Notes: generated from the sequence alone by a model not told the origin. A stretch of DNA of 64,000 nucleotides from Branchiostoma floridae (GCF_000003815.2 NC_049988.1:16205778-16269777), one strand, 5' to 3'; shown: positions 25,686-37,110, numbered from the stretch's first letter. Made by a program: numbers and translations.

Positions 25686-27950
25686 AAGACGTAGTTTTCT
25701 AGTGCCCGAAAAAAGGGTTTTATATGCATAAACTATAATTTGCAGCAAAATTAAACAACTTTGATTAATCACGCTTCGTTCATTCTTCACTATACTAACA
25801 GCGTCTGTAATCTAATAAAATAATATTCAACGCACATAATACAGTTGTGACGTAATGATGTCTGCAAGTGCAGACTAGAACTTGTAAATACGTAGTTTTC
25901 TAGTGCCCGAACAAAGGGTTTTTATATGCATAAACTGTACTTGGCAGCAAAACTGAACAACTTTGATCAATCACGCTTCGTTCATTCTTCACTCTACTAT
26001 GCAGAGTCTGTAATTTAATAATAATATTCAACGCACATAATACAGTTGTGACGTAATGATGTCTGCAAGTGCAGAATAGAAGTTGTAGAGACGTAGGTTT
26101 CTAGTGCCCGAACAAAGGGTTTTTATATGCATATACTACAATTTCAGCAAAACTGAACAACTTTGATCAATCACGCTTCGTTCATTCTTCACTCTACTAA
26201 ACAGAGTCTGTAATTTAATAATAATATTCAACGCACATAATACAGTTGTGACGTAATGATGTCTGCAAGTGCAGAATAGAAGTTGTAGAGACGTAGGTTT
26301 CTAGTGCCCGAACAAAGGGTTTTTATATGCATATACTACAATTTCAGCAAAACTGAACAACTTTGATCAATTACGCTTCCTTTGGTCTTTACTATACTAA
26401 ACAGAGTCTGTAATGTAATAATAATATTCAACACCCATAATGTCGTTGTGACGTAATGATGTCTGCAAGTGCAGAATAGAACTTGTAAAGACGTAGGTTT
26501 CTAGTGCCCGAACAAAGGATTTTTGTATGCATAAACTACAATTTCAAGAAAACTGAACAACTTTGATCAATTACGCTTCCTTTGGTCTTTACTATACTAA
26601 ACAGAGTCTGTAATGTATAATAATATTCAACGCACATAATATCGTTTTAACGTAATGATGTCTACAAGTGCAGAATAGAACTTGTAAAGACACAGGTTTC
26701 TAGTGCCCGAACAAAGGGTCTGAACATGCATAAACTGTACTTGCCAGCAAAACCGATTAACTTTGATCAATAACGATTCGATTATTCTTCACTAAACTGC
26801 AAAGCGTCTGTAATCTAATAATAATATTAAACGCACATAATATCGTTGTGACGTAATGATGTCTGCAAGTGCAGAATATAACTTGTAAATACGTAGTTTT
26901 CTAGTGCCCGAACAAAGGGTATTTATATGCATAAACTGTACTTGGCAGCAAAACTGAACAACTTTGATCAATAACGCTTCGTTCATTTTTCACTATACTA
27001 AACAGCGTCTTTGATCTAATGATAATATTCAACGCACATAATATCGTTGTGACGTAATGATGTCTGCAAGTGCAGAAAAGAACTTGTAAAGACATAGGTT
27101 TCTAGTGCCCGAACAAAGGGTCTGAACATGCATAAACTGTACTTGCCAGCCAAACTGAACAACTTTGATCAATAACGATTCCATTATTCTTCACTAAACT
27201 GTAAAGCGTCGGTAATCTAATAATAAAATTCAACGCACATAATATCGTTTTAAAGTAATGATGTCTACAAGTGCAGAATAGAACTTTTAAAGACACAGGC
27301 TTCTAGTGCCCGAACAGAGAGTCTGAACATGCATAAACTGTACTTGCCAGCCAAACTGAACAACTTTAATCAATAACGATTCGATTATTCTTCAGTAAAC
27401 TGTAAAGCGTCTGTAATCTAATAATAATATTCAACGCACATAATATCGTTGTGACGTAATGATGTCTGCAAGTGCAGAATATAACTTGTAAATACGTAGT
27501 TTTCTAGTGCCCGAACAAAGGGTTTTTATATGCATAAACTGTACTTGGCAGCAAAACTGAACAACTTTGATCAATAACGCTTCGTTCATTTTTCACTATA
27601 CTAAACAGCGTCTTTGATCTAATGATAATATTCAGCGCACATAATATCGTTGTGACGTAATGATGTCTGCAAGTGCAGAATAGAACTTAAAAAGACGTAG
27701 GTTTTTAGTGCCCAAACAAAGCGTTTTACATACATATACTGCCCTTGTCAGCTAAACTGAACAACTTTGATCAATCACGCTTCCTTTGGTCTTCACCATA
27801 CTAAACAGAGTCTGTAATCTAAAAATAATATTCAACGCAAATAATATCGTTGTGACGTGATGATGTCTGCAAGCTAAGTGCAGAATAGAACTTGTAAAGA
27901 CATAGGTTTCTAGTGCCCGAACAAAGGGTTTGAACATGCACGGGTTAGTA
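25686..27950 (+). repeat. Left satellite array, about 12 monomers of ~200 bp
   Basis: The landmark CTAGTGCCCGAACAAAGGG recurs at about 25700, 25900, 26101, 26301, 26501, 26701, 26901, 27101, 27301, 27501, 27701 and 27911, a remarkably regular 200-bp spacing. Each unit carries GTGACGTAATGATGTCTGC, the dyad CTGCA-AG-TGCAG, TATGCATAAACT, GAACAACTTTGATCAAT and TAATAATAATATTCAACGCAC. Units differ by scattered substitutions. Short frames of ~60-67 codons recur because the unit lacks stops in one frame; they are not genes. Confidence 0.95.
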
Positions 27951-28110
27951 CTCAACTGTTCCTTTTTAGTTTCTGATTCAATATTTCAGACATGCTTTAT
28001 GATTTTTTTCCCTAGACTTTCTGGAAAACTCGAAAATTTCGGCCTTTTTTTATCTCCCAGTCCTTTGAGTGTTATGTAATCCAGATACACACAATGTCCA
28101 AAAATAAGAA
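27951..28110. other. Spacer between inverted satellite arrays
   Basis: About 160 bases unrelated to the satellite unit separate the two oppositely oriented arrays. It contains T-runs and no coding potential. It is the loop of a potential kilobase-scale foldback. Confidence 0.7.
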
Positions 28111-28578
28111 TAAATGAAGCGTGATTGTTCAAAGTTGTTCAGTTTTGCAGCAAAATGTAGTTTATGCATATAAAAACCCTTTGTTTGGGCTCTAGAAACC
28201 TACGTCTTTACAAGTGCTATTCTGCACTTGCAGACATCATTACGTCACAACGATCGATATTATGTGCGTTGAATATTATTATTAGTTTACAGATGCTGTT
28301 TAGTATAGTGAAGAATGAATGAAGCGTGATTGTTCAAAGTTTTTCAGTTTGGCGTCAAAATGTAGTTTATGCATATAAAAACCCTTTGTTCGGGCTCTAG
28401 AAACCTACGTCTTTACAAGTTCTATTCTGAACTTGCAGACAACATTACGTCACAACGATATTATGTGCGTTGAATATTATTATTAGATTAGAGGCGCTGT
28501 TAAGTATAGTGAAGAATAAATGGAGCGTGATTTTTCAAAGTTGTTCAGTATTGCTGCCAACTACAGTTTATGCATATA
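28111..28578 (-). repeat. Right satellite array, first part (inverted)
   Basis: About two and a half monomers in the reverse orientation (ACCCTTTGTT near 28176 and 28382), ending at TGCATATA where the LINE is inserted. Confidence 0.95.
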
Positions 28579-31168
28579 ATGAATGAAGACCTTTATTGCA
28601 CATTTTTGCCCCACTGGGCTAAGTACAGGTCACACGGTAAGAATCACATATATGTAACAATGGAAACAATCATACACATCTATATATGTAGATGTGCGTC
28701 TAATCTATTCTAAGACATTCGACTTCCTCTCGCTTCTTGGTAATTGTATAAATGTAGCTAGCTGTATGGTTGGTTAGAGTTGGTTTGTCAAAAGCTGTCA
28801 GGAATATAAATTTCTCTTTACTATTCAAGTATCTAAAGTGGGGATATTTACTTAACACATAGTCAAATAAAATGCTCCTATCGCTATCATACAAAGGACA
28901 ATCCATAGTAAAATGTACTTCATCTTCTACTTTCCCTAAACTACAAAATTGGCATATTCTTTGATCTAGAGGAGTGTGGTTATGTCTTCCTGATTCGATT
29001 CGTAATTTGTGGCAACTGATTCTTAGTTTGGTGATGGTAGATCTGTGTCGTACATTGGCAATCTTAAGATATTCTTCTTCTTTATAAGATTGTTTTAATA
29101 GTATGTATGTTCGTAGTTTGTTTTTCGCAGTCGCAACTCTTTTATCGTTGTGGATTTCAGATAGAAAGGTCTGGAAATAAATATCTTTTAAACGTTGATA
29201 GATTGATGAAATAATTTGAGGTGTACTTGAGACTGTTGACTGGGCGTTTTGCCAGACGAAAGCATAGCCACATTTCTCTAGAGTGTTGCGTACTTCAGAG
29301 GCCCAACATTTAGAACCTGATGCTTCTAAATCCATTTGGCACAAGAGAGCATCTGCTTGAAGGCTGTCAGCTGGCACGTTCTTGCTAAGTCGAATGAAAT
29401 ACTTGATGGTATTTAGGGAGGCCTCCAGATGAATGGGGTACCTCCCTAGTTCTGCCTGTGCTGCGAGATTACTAGCTGTTTTGGGGACATTGAGTGAATA
29501 TTTACAATATTTTAGGTGTACAGATTCAATGGGACAATTTTTGGGACTTTTCAGAGATCCCCATATTTCGGACCCATAAAGTAATGTAGGTTTAATACAA
29601 GAGTCGAAAATCTTATTTTTAACAGCTAGTGGGCAATCGGCTTTGTCAAGTGATTGCCTAATGCTAAACAAAGATTTTAGACCCTTGTTTCTTAGATGTT
29701 TGTTGTTGGCCTTGAAAGTCCCAGCTGCACTTACCACTATACCTAGATAACAATATGACATAACAATTTCAATTACATTGCCATTAAACAAAAAGAAACA
29801 ATTCTTTGGTAATCTACCTCCCTTGGTGAAGACAATAATCTTGGTCTTTTTTAAATTCACCTTCAGGTTCCAATGTTTACAATATCTTTCTAATCTAACT
29901 AAACATGATTGCAAGCCTTGTTCAGACTCGGAAAACAATACAAGATCATCTGCATACAAAAGACACGGTACTTTCCTATTGTGTAAACTAGGAGAGTTGC
30001 AACAAATATCATCAAACTCAAAAGTTATATCGCTAATAAATAAATTATACAAAGTTGGACTTAAATTACAGCCTTGTCGGACCCCACAGTGAGTTAAAAA
30101 GGCTCTGTAAGGCCGCCGTTGGTTTTAATGCAATTTGTAGTTTTTGAGTACATGTTTTTTATTGTCTTTAAGAATTTTCTTCCTATTCCAAGGTTGTTTA
30201 GTTTGAAAAATAGACCTGCTCGCCAAACGGAGTCAAAAGCTTTGCTGAAATCCACAAAACATGCATAAATTTTTGCATTTTTGCTTAGGTATTTACTGAC
30301 TAAAGTGGTTAACACAAACAAATTATCAGATGTTCTAAAATTTTTCCTAAAACCGGCCTGTTGAGGTTTGAAAAGGCTGTACTGTTCTGCATAATTGACA
30401 AGACGATTGTTTAAAATAGAGGTGAATAATTTTCCTAAGCAACTAATGATTGATATTCCCCGGTAGTTATCAGGGAGTGAGGTATCGCCAGATTTATGTA
30501 TGGGTACGATATGGCTGAGGGACCAATCGTCGGGAAAATAACCGTTCTGTAAGCAGGAGTTAAATAGGTGTAGTAATGGGTTCTGTAGGATTTGTTTACC
30601 GCATTTCAACATTTCATTTGTTACCATGTCGCTGCTACTAGATTTATTGTTCTTTAGGTTTGAGATTGCCGTGTTTAATTCTTCAGCTGTTATCGGGGAG
30701 TCTAGTGTGGAGTTTTCTTCAGGTGTGAGAGGAGATTGTGGATGTATTTGGGCGTTTACAGGGGTGGAGAGTTCAATTTCAGAATTGTTAATAGCGTCAG
30801 TCGAGCGTTTGTCGACTGCACTAAAATGTTCCAACCACATCTCATTTGGTATTTGGGAATTTTGTTGCGTTTTATCTGGTTTAAGTTTGTCAATTAGTTT
30901 CCAAAAGGCATTTGGATCTTTTTCCCTAAGGGAAGAAAGTTGGTCCATGATTTGCTGGTGAAAGTCTCTCTTCTTCTTTCTTAATAGTTTTCTATACTCC
31001 TTCTTTCTTCTGAAGAACTTTCCTCTAACATATGAGTTTGACGGATTTTTCTCAAGTAACAAGGCCAAGTTATTCAATTCGCGTTTCATTTCAGTACAGC
31101 TTTTATCGTACCATTTTTTATTTCGGGCTTTTTGTGAACGCTTTTTATTGACTTTTACATATAATGAT
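28579..31168 (-). mobile_element. 5'-truncated non-LTR retrotransposon (LINE), 2.6 kb
   Basis: The element lies inside a satellite monomer. The monomer stops at TGCATATA (28578) and resumes at ATATAAAAACCC (31169), with ATATA duplicated on both sides. Reading on the minus strand, the sequence starts mid-ORF just before the reverse transcriptase. The endonuclease is absent, as expected for 5' truncation during target-primed reverse transcription. About 120 bases of 3' untranslated sequence follow the ORF, with a CAATAAAGG motif. A related 3' tail occurs at 43681-43760, so the family is present elsewhere in the window. Confidence 0.92.
28700..31168 (-). pseudogene. LINE ORF2 remnant (reverse transcriptase and C-terminal Cys/His region), frameshifted
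   Basis: The upstream half (31168 down to a stop at 30094-30096) starts with a lysine-rich linker (KKWYDKSCTE just upstream of 31089) and contains the RT finger/palm motifs QAGFRKNFRTSDNLFVLTTL and CFVDFSKAFDSVW. The downstream half (to the stop at 28700) contains GVRQGCNLSPTL, the catalytic LLYADDLVLF (the two Asp residues bind metal), and LNLKKTK-like palm sequence. It ends in a Cys/His motif (CQFC...HFTMDC) near residue 385 of the 450-residue segment. The halves are in different frames, with the break at a T-run near 30097 consistent with loss of a single base. I place it in the broad jockey/CR1/I group of LINEs but cannot name the clade. With no endonuclease and a frameshift it is inactive. 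Confidence 0.92.
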
Positions 31169-34110
31169 ATATAAAAACCCTTTGTTCGGGCACTAGAAAC
31201 CTACGTCTTTACAAGCGCTATTCTGCACTTGCAGACATCATTACGTCACAACGATATTATGTGCGTTGAGTATTATTATCAGATTACAGACGCTGTTTAG
31301 TCTAGTGAAGAATAAATGAAGCATGATTGTTCAAAGTTGTTTCGTTTGGCGTCAAAATGTAGTTTATGCATATAAAAACCCTTTGTTCGGGCTCTAGAAA
31401 CCTACGTCTTTAAAAGTTCCATTCTGCACTTGCAGACAACATTACGTCACAACGATATTATGTGCGTTGAATATTATTATTAGATTACAGACGCTGTTTA
31501 GTCTAGTGAAGAATAAATGAAGCGTGATTGTTCAAAGTTGTTCAGTATTGCTGCCAAGTACAGTTTATGCATATAAAAACCCTTTCTTTGGGCACTAGAA
31601 ACCTACGTCTTTACAAGTGCTATTCTGCACTTGCAGACATCATTACGTCACAACGATATTATGTGCGTTGAATATTATTATCAGATTACAGACGCTGTTT
31701 AGTCTAGTGAAGAATAAATGAAGCGTGATTGTTCAAAGTTGTTCAGTTTTGCAGCAAAATGTAGTCTATGCATATAAAAACCCTTTGTTTGGGCACTATA
31801 ATCCTATGCCTTTACAAGTTCTATTCTGCACTTGCAGACATCATTACGTCACAACGATATTATGTGCGTTGAGTATTATTATTAGATTACAGACTCTCTT
31901 TAGTATGGTGAAGAATAANNNNNNNNNNNNNNNNNNNNNNNNNNNNNNNNNNNNNNNNNNNNNNNNNNNNNNNNNNNNNNNNNNNNNNNNNNNNNNNNNN
32001 NNNNNNNNNNNNNNNNNNCATATAAAAACCCTTTGTTTGGGCACTAGAAGCCTACGTCTTTACAAGTGCTATTCTGCATTTGAAGACATCATTACGTCAC
32101 AACGATATTATGTGCGTTGAATATTATTATCAGATTGCAGACGCTGTTTAGTCTAGTGAAGAATAAATGAAGCGTGATTGTTCAAAGTTGTTCAGTTTGG
32201 CGTCAAAATGTAGTTTATGCATATAAAAACCCTTTGTTCGGGCTCTAGAATCCTACGTCTTTAAAAGTTCCATTCTGCACTTGCAGACATCATTACGTCA
32301 CAACGATATTATGTGCGTTGAATATTATTATTAGATTACAGACGCTGTTTAGTATAGTGAAGAATAAATGAAGCGTGATTGTTCAAAGTTTTTCAGTTTT
32401 GCAGCAAAATGTAGTTTATGCATATAAAAACCCTTTGTTCGGCCTCTAGAAGCCTACGTCTTTACAAGTGCTATTCTGCACTTGCAGACATCATTACGTC
32501 ACAACGATATCATGTGCATTGAATATTATTATTAGATTACAGACGCTCTTTAGTATAGTGAAGAATAAATGAAGCGTGATTGTTCAAAGTTGTTTAGTTT
32601 TGCTGCCAAGTACAGTTTATGCATATAAAAACACTTTGTTCGAGCACTAGGAACCTTTGTCTTTACAAGTTATTTTCTGCACTTGCAGACGTCATTAAGT
32701 CACAACGATATTATGTGCGTTGAATATTGTTATTAGATTATATGCGCTGTTTGGTAAAGTGAAGAATGAATGAAGCGTGATTGTTCAAAGTTTTTCAGTT
32801 TGGCTGCAAAATGTAGTTTATGCATATAAAACCCCTTTGTTTGGGCTCTAGAAACCTACGTCTTTACAAGTTCCATTCTGCACTTGCAGACAACATTACG
32901 TCACAACGATATTATGTGCGTTAAATATTATTGTTAGATTACAGATCGACGCTTTTTAGTATAGTGAAGAATGAATGAAGCTTGATTGTTCAAAGTTGTT
33001 TAGTTTTGCTGCCAAGTACAGTTTATAAATATAAAAACCCTTTGTTTGGGCACTAGAAGCCTACGTCTTTACAAGTGCTATTCTGCATTTGAAGACATCA
33101 TTACGTCACAACGATATTATGTGCGTTAAATATTATTGTTAGATTACAGACGCTGTTTAGTATAGTGAAGAATAGATGAAGCGTGATTGTTTAAAGTTGT
33201 TTAGTTTTGCTGCCAAGTACAGTTTATGCATATAAAAACCCTTCGTTCGTGTCGGGCACTAGAAACCTACGTCTTTCCAAGTGCTATTCTGCACTTGCAG
33301 ACATCATTACGTCACAACGATATCATGTGCGTGAAATATTTTATTAGATTACAGACGCTTTTTAGTATAGTGAAGAATGAATGAAGCGTGATTGTTCAAA
33401 GTTGTTTAGTATTGCTGCCAAGTACAGTTTATGCATATAAAAACCCTTTGTTCGGGCACTATAATCCTACGCCTTTACAAGTTCTATTCTGCACTTGCAG
33501 ACATCATTACATCACAACGATATTATGTGCGTTGAATATTATTATTAGATTACAGACGCTGTTTAGTAAAGTGAAGAATGAATGAAGCGTGAATGACCAA
33601 GTTGTTCAGTTTTGCAGCAAAATGTAGTTTATGCATATAAAAACCCTTTGTTCGGGCACTAGAAGACTATGTCTTTACAAGTTCTATTCTGCACTTGCAG
33701 ACATCATTACGTCACAACGATATTATGTGCGTTGAATGTTATTATTAGTTTACAGATGCTGTTTAGTATAGTGAATTCGAAGAATGAACGAAGCGTGATT
33801 GTTCAAAGTTTTTCAGTTTGGCGTCAAATGTAGTTTATGCATATAAAAACCCTTTGTTCGGCCTCTAGAAGACTATGTCTTTACAAGTTCTATTCTGCAC
33901 TTGCAGACATCATTACGTCACAACGATATTATGTGCGTTGAATATTATTATTAGTTTACATATGCTGTTTAGTATAGTGAAGAATGAACGAAGGTGATTG
34001 ATCAAAGTTTTTCAGTTTGGCTGCAAATTGTAGTTTATGCGTATAAAAAACCTTTGTTCGGGCACTAGAAACCTACGTCTTTTCAAGTTTTATTCTGCTC
34101 TTGCGGAAAC
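31169..34110 (-). repeat. Right satellite array, main part (inverted), about 15 monomers
   Basis: The complement landmark AAAACCCTTTGTTCGGGC recurs near 31175, 31380, 31585, 31785, 32030, 32230, 32430, 32632, 32833, 33030, 33240, 33443, 33645, 33850 and 34047, about every 200 bases. All units run opposite to those at 25686-27950. Identity between units is high, with a few short insertions (for example near 32945 and 33250). The array ends abruptly near 34100, unlike the decayed left edge. Confidence 0.95.
31919..32018. other. Assembly gap of exactly 100 N within the satellite
   Basis: A round-number gap inside a tandem array. True length is probably unknown, and monomer count on this side is therefore a minimum or an estimate. 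Confidence 0.97.
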
Positions 34111-34485
34111 ATCGTACACATTAATTGGACACTTTCTTTAACATGTTTGTGTCGGTAGGTGAAGGTGATGTTGCGGGACGGCCGATATTTTTGTGGATAT
34201 AGTGGGCATTCGCTAAAAAGACGTTTTGTGCTGGGCGTTCCGCTAAAAACATCGAAAATTGTCAACTTTGAATTATGTCACTTAGGGTCGATGGATTGAC
34301 TTGAAACTCAGGACTAATGAACGGGAGCACAACGTGGACATATTCCAAGCAAAAAAAATGAGATTCGTGCAGCGCGGACTTCTCAAGAGTGGGCGTTTGT
34401 GGCCATTCGCTAAAATGACCCTTCCATGTTTTTTTCTGTTGCGTAGAGAATTTGCCACTGACATATGGATGATCCTTTCAGCAAT
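34111..34485. other. No recognisable gene
   Basis: Overlapping frames on both strands at 34282-34546 are antisense to one another and lack domains. Confidence 0.4.
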
Positions 34486-34592
34486 GCAAAGTTTTCTACT
34501 GTTGACAGGACGATCCTCTGAACAGTACAAAGTTTTCTACTGTTGACAAGACGATCCTGTCTACAGTGTAAAGTTTGCTACTGTTGACAGTC
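34486..34592 (+). repeat. Three-copy tandem repeat, ~43-bp unit
   Basis: AAAGTTTTCTACTGTTGACA begins near 34490, 34530 and (as AAAGTTTGCTACTGTTGACA) 34570. The first two units are followed by GACGATCCT. Non-coding. Confidence 0.85.
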
Positions 34593-35075
34593 AATAGCCT
34601 CACAGGCTAAAATTTTTTTATTTTCAAAAAATTAATGCGCGCGGTGATGTCATCCATAAAATTTACTTGCTTTGGTCTAAATGCATATTAATTGCTAGGA
34701 TACAGGCAGTTTCAACATTTGCAGTCATCTTTATTCCTTTGAATTTGGGGAAATTAATCAAATTCATATTTTTTTCTAACTGGTATCTGAATTGCCTGCT
34801 ATGCTCAGTCTAGCGGCGAATCGGCGACTCAACCGCCGGCTGTAATAGCGGTTTGTGACCCCAGGTTGCTCTTCTCGATACATACACAGAAGCAAGATTC
34901 AAAGTCAAACGCGTCCTCCATGCGCATAAAAATGTATCACGACCCAAAAATACCTTTAATGGGGATTGATGACACCTCAACCGTTGGTGGCGTAACGTTA
35001 GGCAAACCCGGAAGTAGACCGGATGTGGCGATATCGGTAGCATGGAAACCCCCATGCAGTGCGAAATCTACGCCA
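34593..35075. other. No recognisable gene
   Basis: AT-rich to 34800, then more GC-rich with CGGCGAATCGGCGACTC-type short repeats. A CATGG/CCATG dyad (CATGGaaaCCCCCATG) lies at 35041-35056. No gene. Confidence 0.4.
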
Positions 35076-35080
35076 AAATT

Positions 35081-35267
35081 AGGCATAAGGAAGCATCTTG
35101 AAGGTCAACTTTGACGCGGCGAAAATCATATCTGGATACAATTTGACACTTCGATTGAAGTCCACGAGGTTCTCTGACTCGTTGAGAGTACGAGGATACA
35201 TTTAGTAGCCCCATTTGACCAATTGTGTGTTTACTGATGACGTCTGAAAAAAAGCATCCTTATGCCT
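35081..35267. mobile_element. Small inverted-repeat element (MITE), ~187 bp
   Basis: The left end AGGCATAAGGAAGC (35081-35094) pairs with the right end GCATCCTTATGCCT (35254-35267), with one mismatch in 14. The surrounding bases resemble the copy near 24380-24440. No coding content. Target duplication is not clear. Confidence 0.55.
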
Positions 35268-35269
35268 CA

Positions 35270-36455
35270 TTCGGGCTGTTGACAGCGAAGCAGGCGGTAA
35301 GCCTGACCTCAAAGCAGAGGCTGTAACCTTTAGATGTAGTTATCATGTGTGGTGTTCGCGTTTACATTTAATAAGGTAAGTCTAAGTGATTCCCCGACCC
35401 AAGGCCCTTACTCAATACTTAGTACCAGACAAAACGTGGTGGTGTAAGATGTACACGCTTTACCACAGTTTGAAATTGAACTTTGCTTTGAAAGGATACT
35501 GATAGGGTCTAGAACTGATTTATATTTTTTACCGAGCCAAGGGTATCCTTATATGTGCAACCCTGCAAATTCACTGAAAACTTCTTGAGTCACATAGATA
35601 ATCATACATATGTATAACCATCTAATGATAACTTATCATCATCAACCTTATCATAACATACAAAGTAGATGGTCTCTCTACACGACAAGTGATCCTCAAT
35701 TTGTAAGTAGTTGCTCGGACGTGTATCTGCACTGTAATTAACCTCAACGAATGTAACGGCCTTAATTACATGGTCAGACGGCGGTTGAAACCTTCCCTCC
35801 TTTCAACCCCTAAATTATGAAGGTGTTACGCTAGTGCTTATGTTTTAACCGCCTCAAACGGTCGTTTAGACTTGTTTTGTTGGGCAGGACGCCACTTTTT
35901 CGTAGCAGACAATTTTGTGTCATTGCTTCAGTTTGTTGGACTGTAGTAGCAAGTATGCGTGTAGAGCAGGGTTGACTGCTTGGAAGGATGTCAGAAGATG
36001 AGTGTCACGTTTGTAATTTTCACAGGAAGGGAGAGGACTTCCGCCCGAAGGGATTTCTGTCGTAAGCACTTTATACTAACTTTCACTGTCGTATGGTGAA
36101 CATCATATCCAGGGTGATAATAAGAGTTTGACAATTTTACAAAGATGATATTGGACTCGTTATATGGTATGTAGATTATCTGTTGTGCGCTGTGCCTGTA
36201 AGCTTTCCAGTGGTGGTATTGTCTTTGTTTGTTTTGGACAATGTCACTGTGATACCTTGGGGCCTCTGTTGTATCTTAGCAGAAGAAGTGAATGTTTAAT
36301 CCGTTGATATCTAGCATTGTATTTAGTGGTATGTTTGTGGCACTGTTTTTGTTTGCTATGGTGATCGTTTAGAGTATGGACTCTTATTTTTTAGAATTCT
36401 GCTCGTTCACTCACTTTAAATTTCACCTCTTTCTGATCAAATATCCTTTTCAGCA
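35270..36455. other. Upstream region of the MID-type gene; no coding sequence seen
   Basis: About 1.2 kb without supportable exons. Noncoding first exon(s) and the promoter of the downstream gene must lie here or further upstream, because its first coding exon starts just after an acceptor. A possible small untranslated exon is bounded by CCTTTTCAG (near 36454) and a GTAAGA donor (near 36495). This is speculative. Confidence 0.35.
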
Positions 36456-36640
36456 TCGCCAAGACCCCCGTCAGCCACGCCAACGGTTCTAACAGTAAGA
36501 CCCCCTCTATAGGTTAGCCTAGGACGTGACTATAGTGCAGATGGCTGTGTCTCGATCCTCCCGATGGGACAACAATGGCGCACAGTCGCAGCCCTTTCAA
36601 ACTCTGCGTCCGACGCTTTGTTCTCATCCCTCCCGTCTTT

Positions 36641-36662
36641 GTTTCTCCCCCTCCCGCTACAG
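36641..36662 (+). promoter_or_regulatory. Splice acceptor immediately 5' of the MID start codon
   Basis: A long pyrimidine tract (TTTCTCCCCCTCCCGCTAC) ends in AG at 36661-36662, two bases before the ATG. This implies a spliced 5' untranslated exon and argues against the upstream in-frame ATG at 36575. Confidence 0.7.
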
Positions 36663-36664
36663 CT

Positions 36665-37110
36665 ATGGAGGCGCTGGAGAGCGAGCTGCTGTGCCCGGTG
36701 TGTCTGGACCACTTCAAGTCGCCGCTCCTCCTGCCCTGCCTCCACAGCGTCTGCAGCAAATGCGCCCAAGGCATCCTCGTCCATCCCAACGGCGACCCCA
36801 TGTCGAAAATCGGCGCGGCGAGCGACTACAGAGACGAACCGCGCAGCAGCCTCAAGTGCCCTTCCTGTAGACACGAGATCATACTGGACGGCAGAGGCCT
36901 GGACGGGCTAAAGAGGAACTTGATTCTGGAGAATATCATCGATAGGTACAAGCAGGCCACGTCCGTGTCGAACTTTCCCGGCGGGGGGAAGAGGGTGGTG
37001 CCGTGCGACGTGTGCAGGAGCGACCCGCCAAAACCGGCCGTGAAGAGCTGCGTGAAGTGTGAGCTGTCTTACTGTGAAACGTGCCTGAAGCTGACGCACC
37101 CTACAACAAG
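36665..37110 (+). CDS. MID exon 1: RING and start of B-box 1
   Basis: Encodes residues 1-148 plus two bases. RING ligands visible are Cys10, Cys13, Cys25, His27, Cys30, Cys33, Cys65 and Cys68, with the long loop between the two halves that is typical of MID proteins. The linker RGLDGLKRN...ENIIDRY follows. B-box 1 begins with Cys114/Cys117 and Cys129/Cys132, Cys137/Cys140. Donor ACAAG|GTATGT. The two overlapping plus frames and two minus frames over this GC-rich exon are shadows. Confidence 0.95.

Noticed and set aside
26792-27955. Repeated ~64-67 codon frames on the minus strand with similar peptides
   Set aside because: They recur once per 200-bp satellite monomer and arise from the repeat. 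The unit length is not a multiple of three, so no continuous protein is encoded.
30626-30961. 111-codon plus-strand frame
   Set aside because: It is antisense to the reverse transcriptase coding frame of the LINE.
31725-33585. Plus-strand frames with the same peptides in the right array
   Set aside because: Same satellite artefact in the inverted array. One also crosses the 100-N gap.
24950-34110. CRISPR-like array
   Set aside because: The repeat is a contiguous ~200-bp unit without short repeats and unique spacers, and the genomic context is animal.
36575-36664. Upstream in-frame ATG as the MID start (adding 30 residues)
   Set aside because: A pyrimidine-rich acceptor ends two bases before the ATG at 36665, and the family starts with a sequence very like MEALESEL. 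The upstream stretch reads as intron.
36526-36911. Four alternative frames of 95-115 codons over MID exon 1
   Set aside because: They overlap the RING-coding frame in a GC-rich exon, have no domains and are shadows.
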